The notes below the pieces were generated by a model. It was not told where the DNA came from. It ran no database searches and saw only the letters and a program-made list of their open reading frames with translations. A stretch of DNA of 64,000 nt from the NCBI RefSeq assembly GCF_033958435.1, contig NC_134152.1:23658001-23722000 (forward strand). Direction: 5' to 3'. The translations under genes were made by a program, and so were the position numbers. This DNA is from Carettochelys insculpta (Eukaryota > Chordata > Testudines > Carettochelyidae). Positions 63,179 through 64,000 of this stretch are shown here, piece after piece (position 1 is the first letter of the stretch; every line of letters begins with the position of its first letter).

Positions 63179-64000
63179 TAGCCAGACCAGAACAGACTCA
63201 ATATTTAAGGCACAGAGAACCAAAAACAGTAAGCAAGGAGGACAAATCAGAAAAAGATAATCAAGGTGAGCAAATCAGAGAGTGGAGGGGTGGGGGGGAA
63301 GGTCCAGGTGACACCTCTGGACTGCAGGCAGAGGAGGAGGTGGAGCCTGAGGGGTTTGAATTGGAACTGGGAGTTGGAAAGCAGTTAGTCTGGGCTGGGA
63401 GAGAGAGACAAAGGAGGGGGCAAGGCCTGGCTCCGGGGGCCCCTCGGGGCCTCTTCTGCCCAAAATGGATTGGACTGGCTGTCTCTGCCTACTGTACTGA
63501 CTCTCTGTATGATGCTGTGTCCTGTCAGCTAATAAACCTGCTGTTCTCCTGCTGAGTGAGAGTCACTCTTGCCTGCAGATGGGTGCAGAGCTTGGGGATC
63601 CTGGAACTCCATCACAATACCAAATTCATGTCCAAGAAAAATGCATCATGGACCATGAAGCCAGGTCTCCTCCATGAAATCTGGTCTTTCTTGTACTTTT
63701 ATCCTGTACAATACATATTTCGTGGGGGGAAGACCAGCATTTCTCAAACTAGGGGTTTCCAACACAAAAGGGAGTGGTGGTGGTGGGGCGTTCAGAATTA
63801 TTTTAGGTGGGGAAATCACAGTATTGTTATCATTACTTCTGCACTGCCTCCAGATTTGTATAGTTGGAGAGTGGCAGTTCCTGATCAGGCACCAAACCGT
63901 GAAAGCAGCACTATTGCCAGGAGCAGTGCAGAAGTAAGGATACATGATATGGTATTGCTACTCTTATTTCAGTGTTGCTGTCTTCAGAACTGCGAAGCCA

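Larger units (their letters stand above)
63007..63616 (+). mobile_element. Probable solo LTR, about 610 bp
   Basis: Starts TGTGATGTAGTGGGGGATAG and ends GGAACTCCATCACA, so the tips TGTGATG/CATCACA are a perfect 7-bp inverted repeat with TG...CA ends. A polyadenylation signal (AATAAA in CAGCTAATAAACCTGCTG, about 63529) lies about 85 bp before the end, as expected for the R-U5 part. Flanks ACACC (63002-63006) and ATACC (63617-63621) match at 4 of 5. No internal retroviral or gypsy genes are in the window. A Penelope-like unit is inserted at about 63091-63178. Confidence 0.6.

Noticed and set aside
63142..63555. 137-codon + strand frame as part of a gene right of OCM
   Set aside because: It starts in a Penelope-like unit and runs through the probable LTR; composition explains its openness.

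Overview
This window is vertebrate nuclear DNA: AT-rich, intron-rich, and full of interspersed repeats (CR1 LINE tails, MIR SINEs, short inverted-repeat DNA transposons, Penelope-like fragments). The repeat mixture and the three genes point to a reptile, most likely a turtle. That assignment is inference from repeat families I recognise; no species is claimed.

Three protein-coding genes can be reconstructed exon by exon. (1) 8065-12033, + strand: the last three coding exons of a gene whose position and C-terminus best fit RSPH10B (radial spoke head 10 homolog B); its 5' part lies left of the window. (2) 13990-41724, - strand: the complete 15-exon coding region of CCZ1 (477 aa), half of the MON1-CCZ1 Rab7 exchange factor, with a CpG-island promoter at about 41.3-42.4 kb. 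(3) 50098-53946, - strand: the complete four-exon coding region of OCM (oncomodulin, a beta-parvalbumin, 109 aa), with a TATA box and a likely non-coding first exon near 54.5-54.6 kb. RSPH10B and CCZ1 are tail to tail, and OCM lies upstream of CCZ1 on the same strand, matching the human order as I know it. All CCZ1 and OCM coding lengths and intron phases add up exactly.

The left 8 kb and the right 9 kb contain no recognisable exon and are mostly repeats. A Harbinger-like DNA transposon at 4.08-6.32 kb holds relics of both its transposase and its Myb/SANT-like protein, plus a perfect palindrome with 340-bp arms. Several short MITEs are scattered in CCZ1 introns and between genes. CR1 fragments occur at 36.4, 44.5, 47.2, 51.8 and 60.5 kb. 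A probable solo LTR lies at 63.0-63.6 kb.

The most interesting system is a Penelope-like retroelement family whose pseudo-LTR unit occurs at least eight times. Its sense strand carries a hammerhead-ribozyme-like core (CTGANGA, stem II hairpin, GAAA). Stem II and stem I change in a compensated way between copies, and a self-complementary AGCT stands where stem III should be, suggesting a dimeric ribozyme. Three of the insertions are fold-back units flanked by 11-14 bp target-site duplications. One of them landed on the splice donor of a RSPH10B exon and duplicated it. One copy retains a decayed GIY-YIG endonuclease reading frame running into the ribozyme unit.
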